Counted from the first letter of the stretch, positions 1 through 46,700 are shown. The stretch: 64,000 nucleotides of DNA from Saccharina japonica (GCA_008828725.1 MEHQ01003574.1:310001-374000); one strand, 5' to 3'. A program made the numbers and translations. Notes: generated from the letters alone by a model not told the origin.

Positions 1-2149
1 TCCCGAGTGCCACATTTAGTGTACCTATACATGGCTCAAAAGGCCTACGAGTAGGTGTGTGTGTGTGTGTTTTTTTTTTCCCATCCCATTTATTATCTTC
101 GCACTTCTGTCTTCCTCCCTCTCTAGTCGTAACTCAGATCCAGGGTCACAAAGTGGGCTCCTCTCCCTCCTCCCCCACTACGGTTCTTGCCTTGATTTTT
201 ATCGCGCAGAGGGTTCAGCCTTCCCAACGCTCGTCGATTTTCATCGAATTTTGCTAACTCACGCTCTCGCGCTTTCCGCTAGTCAAGATATTTTGGCGAG
301 AAAAAGTCCTTACGAACATGCACTCGGGGGGGCTCGAACTCGCGACCTTGACGCTAACAGTCTTCGTGGTTACCTGCTAGCCCACCGGGGCGACCGGCAG
401 TGTACCTACTGTTTGGCGTTTGCCCTATCAAGTATCATATATACCAGGTATGTGCCTTATCATACCAGGTGCTGCTTGTACGTATGTATTTATATGAAGC
501 AGATAAGTTCGCCGCCGTGTCCAAATTACTTCTTGAGTACTTGAGCTCGTCTGACGAATTTTGGTGGGCACGGTCTAAGAAGCAGCTTCACCCGCGGTAG
601 TGTGCCTCATTTTCCGTTTGCCTTGCCGGCACACACTATTAATTGGGGAAACTACAGTACATACAGCAGTCGAACAGCAATGCTACTGCCATGCCATATT
701 GTGTACCGGTAACATAATATGTACCAGGTACCTGTATTTTTTGTATGATACGTACCAGATACCTGTATTTTTTGTATCACATGTACCAGGTACCTGTATG
801 TTTTGGCAGTGAACAAGTATCAGCCTTGCACGTAGGCGCGGAGCGTGCAGCAGTAAGATTAGTATTATTTTATTTGCGTTCCGACAATGTGCAGGGCATT
901 ATTCATTCACAATGAAAATTATCATCACGCTCTGCGTGTATGGTACAGTACATCTATCTCCCTGCGTTACACTCTGGACGCCATCCCCTATCTCCTACCC
1001 CAGTAGCCTGGCCTACTTCGTGTGGCCGAGGTTCTGATCTTCATTCGACACTTTTGCGTCCCAAACGATCATTTTACCGCTGCAAAAATGATATTGTGAT
1101 CCCCACTGGTTCCAAGTAGTTTGTCCCGAAAACGTTGGTGCAGTTTTAAAGGGGTTGACTCCAGCAGTATTTATTTATACGTACGAGTAGTGTCGCACAC
1201 GATACACGGTAGGTTACCTTTTGGAAAACCGCCCCGAGACCTCACAGATCACCAATTCACATTACGTAGTTCGGTAAAGGCAATTTCGCAATACGAGTGG
1301 GGTGTCTGGAGTCTGGAAACTAGTGTTATATCTCTTGAGCGATCAACCACCAACGAAATCGTAACCAAACCGAAACGTGCGCTTCCTCTGATTGTATGGA
1401 TTTCACGCCGCATGCTGTGTGTGACGCTGTAGCAGCGGCCTCGCGCGCAGCAGTAACGGGTAGGATAGCATCATGCCGCGCGCGCAGCAGTAACGAGTGG
1501 GGCGGCACCATGCCGTGCGCTCGCAGAAAGCTCGACCCGAGGGCATCACCTGACAACCTCGAGGTCCGGGATACAGATAGACGCAGTTAGTTGATGAATT
1601 CGGTGGCTGGTCAGTATAGGAAGAAGCCGCGCTGCAAGAGTTAGGTGCGGCTGCGGGAGAGAGAATGATAAAAGGACAAGTGGCAAGGCCGACACGGCAG
1701 CAAATATTAAGGCTGCTGCTGCTGATGCTATTGTGGCGGCGAGGGTACGCACACGGACTTTAGAAACAAAGGTGGCACAGGGTGAAAAGGGCTAGAAAGG
1801 AAGGGGAATCAAATATCATGAACAAAGCTCTGCGTCGTGAAAGCGGCATGAAGTGAACGTTTTTGGGGGAAAACTATCGTAGCGATAGGAATGAAATGAC
1901 GACAACCCAGAGACTGCGTGCAGGTTGGTGATCAAAATGTAGCCGTGCTGTCACTACGTCGATATCCCCTGCACATCGTTTCATGACAGCCCTGACAGCT
2001 CGGGTGCGAAAGGCAAACAAACGTCGACTTTAGAAGACGCCGGCCGCGGCAGATACGATCACAGGATTTAACGTGCAGGTATAATGTTGATACTGTATGG
2101 AAGGTATTTTCACTACCGCAAGCACAAAATTGACCCTGCCTAGCAACAC
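1..2149. other. 5' flank of the TPR-IQ-LRR gene, no gene recognised
   Basis: No coding exon could be supported here. The segment holds a minus-oriented SINE copy (about 62-394), several short TACCAGGTA-type motifs near 447-795, and a degenerate copy of the TTAA-type MITE near 1068-1160. The part from about 1400 to 1750 is GC-rich with a small internal duplication of a CGCGCAGCAGTAACG motif. It is open in more than one frame, as expected for promoter or 5' untranslated sequence just before the first exon at 2150. Transcript data would be needed to place the transcription start. Confidence 0.4.
62..394 (-). mobile_element. tRNA-derived SINE, copy 1
   Basis: In the minus orientation the element begins with a tRNA-like head containing an A-box-like GGTGGGCTAGCAGG and a B-box GAGTTCGAGCC (about 331-394). 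A body follows with GCGATAAAAATCAAGGC, a GTAGTGGGGGAGGAGGGAG tract, and GAGTTACGAC, and it ends in a poly-A tail (poly-T at 70-79). The body matches the copies at 44.1, 48.9 and 57.9 kb in the same order. Confidence 0.75.
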
Positions 2150-36311
<34,162 letters not shown>

Positions 36312-39189
36312 GAAGAGTATTAGCGTGTGACGATTGACGTGTGTACCAGCGTGACGCTGATGTGCACGTCTAGACTCGATTGCCGATGGCCGGCGAATAC
36401 ACAGTCTAAATTGAGAGGTAATGCCGTAGCAAAGAGTACGGGGGGCAATATCAATCGGTTGCTAACAGAGCTTCATGTGTGCAACAGCGTTTAGCACACA
36501 AACGCTACAGGTTTCATATCGTAATAATTGAGTTTCAAAGAACGCACACAGAGAATAATGGCCTTTACGCGGTACACCGGTGGTACCAGGGGAGTGAGTA
36601 CACCCATTCTCACTATTTTTGCGACAAACACGGGCATCAGGTAAATATATGCCCAGAGCTTGCTAATGCTATAGCTTTCAGGCGTACACTGTACACTGTA
36701 CCTGGACCATTCGCATCCCCGCTCCATCCTCTCGCTTAGGCCGGAAGGGAGAATAGGGTATTACTTGGGCCGAGAGCGAGGCAACCGCTAAAGCTATAGT
36801 GAAGAAGACAGTGTGGCCACCCCACTTATTTGTTGGACTGGAGTGTCATCGGTTGTAGGGGAGACAGCACGTCTATAAGCTAAGGTCGACCTGATACACT
36901 ACGCACGGATATTTGGCATCCTTGTGTCTTTTTTTTCGCAATATTCTCCGTGGTGCCCAGACCCGGGTAAGCCTTGTGCTCTAGCAAAAAGTACAGTATT
37001 GATATTAGCTAGTCAAATTTTGGTGGCGTTAACACTAGACTGGGTCAGCTTGCGCCAAGCCGTCCTGCCGTATCTATGAAGTGTGAAAAATACATAAGTA
37101 GTACAGTATGATACCAGTACCAAGTATAAACCCGCCCTTCTGTAGGTGCTAGGCTCAACCATGCTTGCGGTTCGATAGGCTGCACCACCGGAACAAAAAT
37201 CTAGCCTACAGTTTCGACTCCTCCCACACTCCCTTCCAAACTTCCAATTAAACCAATAAGAATCACAGTAGTACACCAGTTTACGTAGTAGTGACGCCGT
37301 GGTACATTTAGACAGCATGCCGAAAACAGAAATAAGAAATGTTGCCGTAGGTACAGCGACAGCAGCAGTGCCCTTCTCTTTCCCCGATCCTGCGTGCGAC
37401 GAGGACGGTTTCACAATGGCAGCACGCGCCACTGCTTCTATATTGACCCGAAAATAGTGCACATCACACAGCACACAGTACACACAGTACAGACCTCAAC
37501 GTACTGAAATGTGAGGAATCGCACGGTTTCACCCACACGCCCAACGGTTTATCCCCGTCCTCAAAAGTAATCGCAGCTATTTTATATGTACGTGCTTACG
37601 TTACTGTGGCTATCGTTCGATCTCCACATCCGTTTCCAGCGCGCAGCGATTTTTTTTCGCGGCCAAGAAAGGTACACAACCCGCAGCGGAGTTCCTCTGA
37701 TTTGCTACGGTTCACAATGAATGGTCATAGGAACGAGGGCGAATTGCCTGTTCCGCTTCTCGACTCCTTGCCTCGAACGAGAGTAGTGGTTTCTCTACAG
37801 TACCTCCGCCAGACAGATCCGCGCGATCTTTTTTGTATAGTGTAGTGCGTGGTGTGCGTGGTGCGACCTGTCGCCAGCCTGTCACGACTTAGCTCGCCAC
37901 ATGACCAGTCTCACTCAATGGCTATCATAGCTTCGCTCTAGATGTGCATGCCTCGAGACGTCGAGTGCGAACCTCCCCAACGCGCCTTCCTGATTCATCA
38001 AACGCTAATATGCATGTCGCCACCAAGTTGTGAAACCCGTTGAGGCATCTTTTATCCGGACGATGACTTCGACGCGATCGGTAGATTGGTACAGCCTATG
38101 GGGGATGACTCTTTTTTTGGAGGGCTATCCCCCATATAGGGTACAGCCACACTACCTGACACCAAATAAATACGTACAGGGGCAGTATCTGATAGTATTG
38201 TTCGGCACGTCGGCTCTGTACTACAACCCCGGCCGGCATACCTCCCGTCGCACGCATTTCATTTAATATTTCCTTTGTGTAGAACAGAGGGGTGGTATTC
38301 TACCGTGTTGCTGCAATGCCTGACGATGAGCCGGGCACTCGCTGCTCGGTGTGGCGTGACGTCCGCATGCTGGCAATGGGTACAATCCCAGGCCTCAAAA
38401 TACAAGATACGATTGAAAGATCCAAATTTAAATCCCAAACTGCCAGACGTTTTTGTTCTGGAATTCTGATTTTTGGGGGTTTGCAAGAAGTCCGAGGCCC
38501 CTCCCTTCACAAAGCCTTCACAGTGTTTAGCACTCCCCGCTCGTGTTTGTTTTGTGTTTGTTTGTCACCGTCACACTCGCCACTTGCTCGGCACGCAGCA
38601 CTCGGCACTCGGACATCCGGGTTGAATCAGCACAGGCAGGCCTCTGCCACTTGCATTGTTGGAGAGCTGGTTACGCAGCCGGCTTCTCTGCCCATCAAGC
38701 TTCCACTCCACATCAGTCTACTGATCTGTGTCATTCTTGCGTCTGCCGTGTGGAACATCGCTGCCGGACTTCATTTTTAAAAACTTGACCACAACGCGCG
38801 AGGTATGAGACGATACGTGATACGGTGTACATCTTGAGGAGCTGTCGCGTTGCCCAGCATTGTTATAATAGGATGTCCGCGTGCCGTCTGCTTGAGGCTG
38901 AGAGATTCTGCTGAGAGGTACTGCTGCATCGGTCTTGCAATTGCAACCCATACGGTTGCACTCTTCATCTGCAAAGAACGACCGCTTTCCCCTCCTTCCA
39001 GAACTCGCAACCGGCCACCTTCTTGAAGTTTATGCGTACGTACATACCGGTACCCCAGGTACCTGGTACAAGAGTACAGCAAACAAACAACTGCTGTACC
39101 GGCTGTACTCGTATGTACGTACAGCGTACAGCAGTACACCTGGTATACGTATCACGTGACGTATTCGTACTCGTAGTTTTCTAGACTAC

Positions 39190-39540
39190 TGGGAGTATCG
39201 AGTACATTTTGTACTCCGAGAGTATTGCAGTACTGGCGGCCTGAATACTGCGAGTACTGGCAGTGTGAGCAGTACTGAAGGCCCAAATACTGCGAAGACT
39301 GGGAGTATGAGGAGTGCAGAACTCCGAGTACAAGTAGTATTTTGAACCCCGAAATACTGCGAGTATGGCAGTAACCGCAGTACAAGATCTCGAAATACTG
39401 CGAGTACTCGCAGTATCCCGCAGTTAGGGTTAGTACATAATATTTTAATAGCCCAAACACTGCTGTGAGTGCACTGAGTACCTGGAGTATTTTCTCTCGG
39501 AAGTACTTCACTTACTGTAGTCCCAGGTACTGAGAGCATC
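39190..39540. repeat. Degenerate minisatellite rich in AATACTGCGAGTACTGG
   Basis: About ten diverged units around AAATACTGCGAGTACTGGCAG with irregular length. It is intergenic, between the giant gene and Hikeshi. Confidence 0.65.
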
Positions 39541-39639
39541 TGTGCCATACCAGGTACGTATCACATACGGTACGTCGTACATAGACATAGTACTCGTAGT
39601 AACTATTATTACGCTGAAGCGCTGAGCGTGAAGCGGGCC

Positions 39640-39981
39640 AATCGACCCTACTCTGAATCCGGTACACTCCACAAAGCTTGGTCTACCGTCCGCCGCCGAG
39701 CCGGCGACCGCCGCTCGAGCGCGCCACGCCCTCCCCACACGTCAGCCCTCAGTGTCTCGGGCGAACGAGCGGGCGCCTGCGTCGGACTCGGCGAGCGGGG
39801 GGCTTGCGAAGACCTCCCGGGGACGGCTCGCTCTCTCCCCGGCGTGGCGGACAATCGCAAAAAAGTTGAAACCCCCCGCGTACCATTATACCACATCTTG
39901 CTGAGAGCAGAGGAGAGAGAGGTGCGCGTGCGAGATAGAGAGAGACGCTTGCTGTGCAGCTCCTCGACCATGCTGGTGTGA
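39640..39981 (+). CDS. GC-rich open stretch, possible terminal exon
   Basis: This stretch is open in two plus frames and one minus frame. One plus frame reads to a stop at 39981 with an Arg/Glu-rich end (LLRAEEREVRVRDRERRL). The other, entered at the AG of ACAAAG, would fit the phase of a splice from a GTAGGA donor at 36308 and reads LVYRPPPSRRPPLERA before its stop. Either could be the true C-terminus of the giant gene, or the stretch may be an untranslated GC-rich island. Multi-frame openness in GC-rich DNA is weak evidence. Confidence 0.2.
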   Translation, partial: NRPYSESGTLHKAWSTVRRRAGDRRSSAPRPPHTSALSVSGERAGACVGLGERGACEDLPGTARSLPGVADNRKKVETPRVPLYHILLRAEEREVRVRDRERRLLCSSSTMLV

Positions 39982-42887
39982 TGGCGTACCCCCGCTGTGG
40001 TGTGTAGCTAGTTGCGTAGGAGCGTGCGTTTTATCGCCGTGAGAGGGTAGAAGGTCAGGGGGCGACGCAGCCTGTGTATGCTGTCTGTGTCCCTCTACGT
40101 GTGTGTGCTGTGTGTACCCTTCTCTACCCAGGGAGGCCAGAGGCACAGGTTTGCCGTGCTTGCGTGTTTCTAGACAACGGCAGAACTAGCACCCGACTAC
40201 AATCATGCCAGCAGCAGAGCAGTAGCTTCGTCTCCGTGGATCCTGAGCCCTGGCGCTTGCCTGCAGCAGCACGAATAGCCTCTACTTACTCTAGGCCATC
40301 ACGTTTTCCTTCAAAAACCAAACAAGAGCATCGCAGCAGCAGAAGCAGCAGCAGCATCAGTCAGCCTCAATGCCACCTTCCTATCCGAAATTTTAAGATG
40401 GTTTTGGAAACCATATTATTAAAAGTTCATTTTCTTCCAACAACTTTATTCAACCATTTTACGCACCTGGGTACGTGGTGTTCAGAGTGATATACGACCA
40501 TCCACCTATATACTGTTGTATGTATGCACAGCAGTATCAACATACCACTCTGACCCCAAATATAAGCAACATTCAATTACATGTTAATATACAAACGATC
40601 CTTATCTTCCGGGTACCTGGTATGTACGTATCATACGACTGATGTATTTTTACTGTAAGACGAGTGCTGTCATTGCGTTTCCACTTTTCAAGTTTTACTT
40701 CATTCCCTGCGGAAACCTCCACCTCTTGGTACCGCCATCACTTCTCGATTTACTCTTTTATCTTCACTCTCCAACTTTTATGGAGGGCGGGGCCACCGAT
40801 AGGTGGCCCTGTCCGATCCTTGTACTTACTAATATCTCCCCCAGGGATCCCTCATCCCTGGCCTCTCAGAGCTCCCACTTCGAACACCGCCTCCGTTCAT
40901 TACTTGCTTATTCTCTCTCTCTTTGTTCCCTATATACTTTAGTTGGCGAGAGGCTTCTTCCTCTTTCAGTTTTGGGTTCGTGTGTGTGCCCAGACAGCAC
41001 GGCAGCGCGGGCGAGCCCGGCGCCATCGCGGGTATGGGAGGGCGCTGGCCAGTAGAGGGGGGGTCAGAAGGAGCGCGGTCGCCTTTTTCGTGGCTAGGCG
41101 TGGCGTGTCCACCGAGACACGAGGGAAGCATGAAGGCGCTTTGTCTGCGTTGCTGCTGCAGCATGTCCGAAAATATAAGGGTCGTTTGGTCGTGTAAAAT
41201 AAAATTCAAGCGTTGCTTATTTATCGGAACAAATAGGATTTAAAGAGAAACCCCGGCAGTTTGAACACCATCATGATGGAGCGGGCGAACGAGGGCCACG
41301 GTGAGCACCGGGCTCCATGCGAGGCGGGCCACGGGGCTCACTGGGGCAGAGAGGCAGTAGAGCTTGACCCGGACCGAATCGATGGCGACGTGATCGCGGA
41401 GGGACGGGGAGCATCAAGGCTGACAGAACGCGAAAGACGTCAATTTTTTTTTCTGTTTTTTGCGGCGCAATGGGTCTGATGGGATTTTTTTTTCTTTTTT
41501 TCGAGTACGAGTACGTACGAGTATACTCGTATGTACGTACGTACAAATGTGTACGTCTTTCTTCTTTCTCAGTTTTGTTGATTTCCTGTTTTTCGCACTT
41601 CACATCTTGACGACCGAGCTGTGCTGTGCTTTCTCTTTCATACATACAAAGTACGAAGTAATATATACCACCGTTCGTTGTTGTTGCACTACCACACATA
41701 CTCACGAAGGCACAAATCACACACACCACAGCAGGCAGCGCAGCGCCGTGCTGTGAGCCGTGTTGCTGTGATTTCTCTTTCGATCATACAGCTTCTTTGT
41801 TGTCCTGGAGCATGGAGCTAGTGTGCATCCCGAGCATGTTTTGCATGCATGTCAAGTCCGCCGTTTCTTCCCTGTGCACCATGAACCTCTTACCATGAAC
41901 CTCTTGGCATTTTCAAGTCGGTGCTTTTGCTTGCACTATACATCATGGGCCTCTTCTGCCCCTTTCCTTGCGCGAGCGTAGCGGGCGGCGTCAGCCGCCC
42001 GCGGAGCGGAGCCCTTGTATATATATACGATGTTCCAATGTATGTTCCGGTTATCTCTGATTCTTAACGCATAATATACTACCACTACGTCGTAGAGTGT
42101 GTAATAAAAGCTCTTCCGCATGCCATCTTGTCCATCTGTCGAATCATATCACACCTTATATATGTACCATACGAGTACCAGGTATACCAGTATCATTAGT
42201 ACAATGTGTTGTTGCTCCTATAGTCTGTAGTATACCGTGTATCATACCCTGCTATAATAGTACAGGCAGTAGCAAGTACCGAGTGTATTACACAGTGTAG
42301 TCTATCTGCTATAGTTTTTGAAAGTGAATGCTACCGGTACTGGTCGTATGATATACCGGTATGATATACCAGTATCAGGTATGTGACTGCTGTACAGCAG
42401 TATACCTGATACCTTGGTACATCATAGATCTTGTACTGCTGTTAAGCTGTTGTATTTTACGTAGCTTCGAGATTGGGGACACGTGGAGAGACGACGTCCG
42501 CTGAAGAACAATGCTGGCTGCTTCCGCGATCCTGTTATTTAGGGTTGTTAACTATTTGAATCGATCGCGAGGTACCTCGCGCATCGGTAGTGGAGCAGCC
42601 ATACTCAGCAGCTTCACTGCTGTCTTGAAGCTTGCTGAAACCCCCGAGTCCCCTTCGTGAGCAAGGAACACTCTTGCTTGCTTGCTCGCATTCCGAAATA
42701 GCTTAATACGCCGTAGCGAACTGGTGTGCCCCCCCCTGAAATACACTGACCCGAAATAAATTCGCTCAAACACTACGATAACACTGCAGAGGGAAAGCAA
42801 ACGGCGCCGCAGACATAAACTTGGAGCATGGTCCGATCACTTACAAAATTCAAGGAATGCCCCGAAGAGCGTTGGGTTCGCATATCG

Positions 42888-43269
42888 ACGCGTGCTACGA
42901 TAGAGGTACTACCGTATGTAGCCCTTTTTTTTGGCTGAAACGTTCTCTGAATGACCTAGGAAAGGTTCCTTAATCCTTTTAGAACTGCAGTCCCGTTTTG
43001 GGGACAAACCACTCTAATTCTAAGTAATTTGTCCCCAAAACGGGACTCCAGTTCTAAAAGGGTTAATCCAAAATCGGCGGAATGGTGCTATTCTTGTGTC
43101 GCACTATTTAATAGTTATCATTCCAAGCTTGGGCCATGGAATTAATCATCGGGTAGCACTTTTATGTCGCTCCAAAACCTGTTTTTGGGTGAGGTATAAA
43201 GCTCCTCAAGTAATAAGTCACCACCCTCAGAAGGCTAAAGCATGGTGCAACCTTTACCGTAGCATGCTT
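42888..43269 (+). mobile_element. Non-autonomous TIR element, copy 2 (with nested TTAA MITE)
   Basis: Same ends (ACGCGTGCTACGATAG on the left, TACCGTAGCATGCTT on the right) and same internal order as copy 1. It has no fold-back at the CTCCTCA site and instead carries the TTAA MITE at 42970-43066. It lies upstream of the Hikeshi gene. Confidence 0.65.
42970..43066 (+). mobile_element. TTAA-flanked palindromic MITE, copy B
   Basis: A 97 bp near-perfect inverted repeat: CCTTTTAGAACTGCAGTCCC on the left and the complement (GGGACTCCAGTTCTAAAAGGG) on the right, around TTTGGGGACAAA/TTTGTCCCCAAA, flanked by TTAA. It is inserted in the TIR element of 42888-43269. The other copy of that element, near 15055-15065, shows the unfilled site (CTCCTTAACTCCAAAATCG), which confirms the boundaries. 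Confidence 0.75.
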
Positions 43270-43397
43270 CTATCCTAGGGGGAGCGATCGTTTTTCGGCG
43301 CTCGTTTTCTCGACAACGGTCAGGGGTGTTATTCATATTATAACACCGAACATCACATTTTCGGAAGGCTCTCGACCAGATATTTTCCGAAAACACC

Positions 43398-43490
43398 TTA
43401 ACCCCTTAATAAATGGTCCCACGTATTTGGGGACAAAATATTTTGAGTTGCGTAGTGTGGGGTAATTTTGTTCAGTTATGAATAGGTTAA
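43398..43490 (+). mobile_element. TTAA-flanked MITE, copy C
   Basis: A 93 bp segment bounded by TTAA, with the same core (TTTGGGGACAAA, GTAGTGTGGGG) in the opposite sense to copy A. Weaker, unbounded relatives occur near 1068-1160, 4872-4975, 27310-27365 and 49475-49545, recognised by the shared word TCCAAGTAG/TCTAAGTAA followed by TTTGTCC. Confidence 0.6.
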
Positions 43491-43602
43491 GTTCGGTACT
43501 GGGAACCCTCCCGTTCTGGAAAAATCGAGCGCTGAAAAAAAAAAACTATCGTTTGCACCCCTGTGCGAACTCAACGCCCTTTACCAGTACGTCCGGTGCA
43601 CG

Positions 43603-43747
43603 ATACAGCATGCCAAGACAAAATTTAACCTACAGAAATCTCTTTTTTTGACTGCTCGTCGACCACGCCATTACGATACAACATGCCAAGACAAACATTT
43701 AACCTACAGAAGTTTCGTTTTTTGACTGCTCGTCGACCAGGCCATTC
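43603..43747. repeat. 72 bp tandem duplication immediately before the Hikeshi start codon
   Basis: Two copies (43603-43674 and 43675-43747) share ATGCCAAGACAAA, TTTAACCTACAGAA, TTTTTTGACTGCTCGTCGACCA and GCCATT. The second copy ends seven bases before the ATG at 43754, so it forms the proximal promoter or 5' untranslated region. Confidence 0.8.
43709..43716 (+). promoter_or_regulatory. Possible heat-shock element
   Basis: GAAGTTTC fits the GAAnnTTC core bound by heat-shock factor. It lies 38 bases before the Hikeshi ATG in the second duplication unit; the first unit has GAAATCTC at the same place. A two-block element is the minimum and common by chance, so this is suggestive only, though Hikeshi is a heat-stress gene in animals. 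Confidence 0.3.
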
Positions 43748-43753
43748 TCGTGC

Positions 43754-46700
43754 ATGGCGGCTGCTGCCCCGGCTGTCCCTTTTGGCGTCATCGCCCCAGG
43801 TCGCCCCGTCATCGCTGAATTCAGGTGGGGTCGGTGGGGAAGGTGGGGATATGGGACATTCTACTGTAGGCAGATGTCCCGTGCAGATTTTCCCTTGCAG
43901 ATTCCCCTTGCAGATTTCAAGCGTGCGGGTTTCTGGGTGCAGGTTTCTGGTGCAGTTTTTCATCGGGCAGGTTTGTCGTGCAGATTTGTCGTGCGGAGCA
44001 ACTATTAATAACTGCGCAAACGCTGCCGAGCCTCTCGTGGTGCCCCAAATCTGTCTTTGGCTGCACAAGGAGGGCTGTCGTCGTAGTACTGCTGTTGTAG
44101 GCCACATCGTTTTTTGTTTTCGTTTCCTACATCCCGTTTATTATATTCGCCCTTCTTTCCTCTCTCCATCCTAGTAGTAAGCCAGATCCGGGGTCATTAA
44201 GTAGACTCTTATTCCTCCCTCCCCACTACGGTTCATGCCTTGCATTTTTTTTATCGAGAGAAGACTGCAGCCCTTTCTTCCCTCGTCGAATCGCGTCAAA
44301 TCCCGCCTACCCACGCTACGAAGGCGCTCTCAGCAATTGGTTCTTTTTTTTTTGCAAGTAAAGTCAAAATCTCACCACGGTGAGATTCGAACTCGGGTAC
44401 CAATGCTAGTAGCATTTAAAGCTAGCCACTAGACTACCGGGACATCGTTGAGAATGCTGAACCCTACCATGCCGGTATGCATGACAATAGTGAAGGCATG
44501 CCTCTGGAGGGAGAAGGGATGACGTCTGTGACCACAGCTTGTCCAGAAAGTCGTTGATTTTGATTGTGGAAGCTCCTGCGAGTTGAGCTGAAAATAAAAA
44601 GTGCCATTATATATACAGTAAACGTCGTATCGTCGGATCACAGGAAGGGAGTTCGGAGCACGGTCTGGTATGACTCCGGTTGTCGTAGACATGGCCTTAT
44701 TCAAGCGTCGGGGGTCCACCCCGTATGGTGCGTTAGCTGTGCCGGTGTTCTCTGCTGATAGCGAACTGAAGTCATGACACCGTTTGCGCGTCCGTTGCTA
44801 CTTTTCGCGCGCAGGGCGATAGATCCGTCCAAGTGTGTCACTGAGATCCTCAACCCAAGAGAGGTGAGCATGGAGTTCTAGTAAAACTGAAGCAGATGCA
44901 TGCTTCGCCACGGCCACACCCACTGCGGTAGCTTTAGAACCGACTCGTCTGGATGGCCCCCCTTTCATCCTTGGAGGATCGCCACGAAATACGGGTAGGT
45001 GTCAGGGTGTGTCTCAACCCATCCAAATAGCAGTGGAATGATTGGAATGGAATATGTTTTGCCCGAATATTTGCTACGGGTCGAATAGGGTTAAGAGACG
45101 CCCACATTTCTCGTTATCGGTGATACGTACTCGTACCACACATTCTCGAACTTGAATCAATTTAGCAAAAAAATAGACGTTTTGAGCCACGCGAAGAGAT
45201 GAGGTTTGTAGAATGATGGCTCTTTGAAAAAATGACACCAGATTGGGCCAATATTACTTTCCGGCAGCAGACACCTTGTGTTTATTGTACGCCCCATTTT
45301 GATGTTGTTTGAAGCTTCCCCATCGCAGTGCTCCCCGTATCCGGTACGAGCTAGCACACTGCTGTCAACCACTGCCATGCCATTTTTTGCACTGTCAACG
45401 ACGGTCATGTACGGTCGCGCCGGCATATTTTCTTCCGATATTCGACTTTGTCGTCTGCCACCTTCGACTTTGCTGTATGCCCTCTTGTCAGGTAGATGAG
45501 GTAGTATTTTTTCTGCTTCCAAGCTCTCCCGTTCCGCCGGGGCATGCCGCTGTGCTTTACTTCAGCGTGCCTGACCCTTCCACGGGGGCCTTCGAGCAAT
45601 GGTAAGCTTGCAGGCAGGCCACCGCTGCTGTGTAGATGGTGCTTTTGATTGTGCGCGTGTTCCTTGTGTCGGTTGTGTACCGTCTTTGCGTACGGCTCAC
45701 ATTATGAAACTCGTACTGCTGTGCGCGTTGTATATTCGCGGTGGATGAACCCTCGCTTCTTTGTTGTGCCCAGACGAGCATCTACTCGACCATGTATATT
45801 ATGTATACAGATGGGGCTGCGGTGGACTGATGCCAATCGCAAGTGGCGGGTAGAAGATATACGTTGCACAACATGAAATACCGGTACTGCCAAGAGGCGC
45901 AGTAGAGTACTGTTCTATAATGATGAATGGCTATACAGAGATGGAAGCGTTTTCTGTCAAGATGTGTCGACGTTAGCAACACCGAAGGGAGTATTTTCCG
46001 AGGGTATCATCTCATACTAATTTTAGTATGTTTTTTTAATCGAAAGTTACAGCCTGGACGGAAATATAAGGACCGTTGCGGTATTTACATGAGTAACCAA
46101 ACGGTTCTTACAATTCCGTTCATAGTGGTATGCTTATATGCTGTGCGCGTGTCGTTTGGGCGGTTTCACCTAACTACGAAGCACTCGCCCTTTCCAATAA
46201 CGCCTTATTGTTCGGCAGGGAAGTGCTCGGCGCGGTAGCAGCCGCGAAACCATCGGGCGTGTTTCGAACGGGTTGGCCCACCAACGACCAGATGCGATCT
46301 TGCGGAGTGGCTCAGCTTGGTGTTTCTATCGAGTCAGAGGTACGACACCAAGTCGTTTATCTACAAGGGGTTCTCAGATCGAGTGCTGCCTGCAGTTTCG
46401 TATCATTGGAGGAATGCGGGAATGCCTTCCCAGGATTTCCACGTCATATTTATGCAAGCGGAAGGCGTCAAGCCTGGGGCTGTTACGATCCAAGAGTCTT
46501 CAGAAAGGAGGCTGCTCTTTGTTTTAGTACTTTGTATAGAAGGCGGTAGCATTTGTACAACACCCAAGCAAAGCATGGGATTCATGCTGTCTTGCGGCGA
46601 GTCTCAGATGACTATGTGATGAAACGGTTATTTCGATGAACATGTCGATGAAACGAAGGTTACCTACTTATATCTTATCTAGATGATCATGCGGATGAAA

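Larger units (their letters stand above)
36312..43600. other. Intergenic region, no confident gene
   Basis: About 7.3 kb between the giant gene and Hikeshi. It contains a degenerate minisatellite (39190-39540), a GC-rich stretch open in several frames on both strands (39640-39980), a GC-rich candidate exon near 41270-41450, a hairpin GCGGGCGGC/GCCGCCCGC near 41978-42001 followed by a TATATATATA run, the second copy of the TIR element (42888-43269) and a TTAA MITE (43398-43490). The open frame at 38292-38780 has no recognisable motif. Any of the GC-rich parts could be a last exon or 3' untranslated region of the giant gene. Confidence 0.4.

Noticed and set aside
331-394. Functional tRNA gene
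   Set aside because: A- and B-box words are present but the cloverleaf does not pair and the sequence continues into a SINE body with an A-rich tail. The same holds for 44380-44446 and 48888-48965.
37013-37483. 156-codon minus-strand open frame
   Set aside because: No start context, splice sites or recognisable motif, and low-complexity content; treated as chance.
44691-44760. Alternative first exon for Hikeshi (MALFKRRGSTPYG)
   Set aside because: It can be spliced to exon 2 only through a poor donor, whereas the ATG at 43754 gives the conserved family N-terminus with a good donor and right phase.
45157-45522. 121-codon minus-strand open frame in Hikeshi intron 2
   Set aside because: It looked like a possible transposase fragment (MTVVDSAKNGMAVVDSS) but has no catalytic motif or second copy, and overlaps exon 3.
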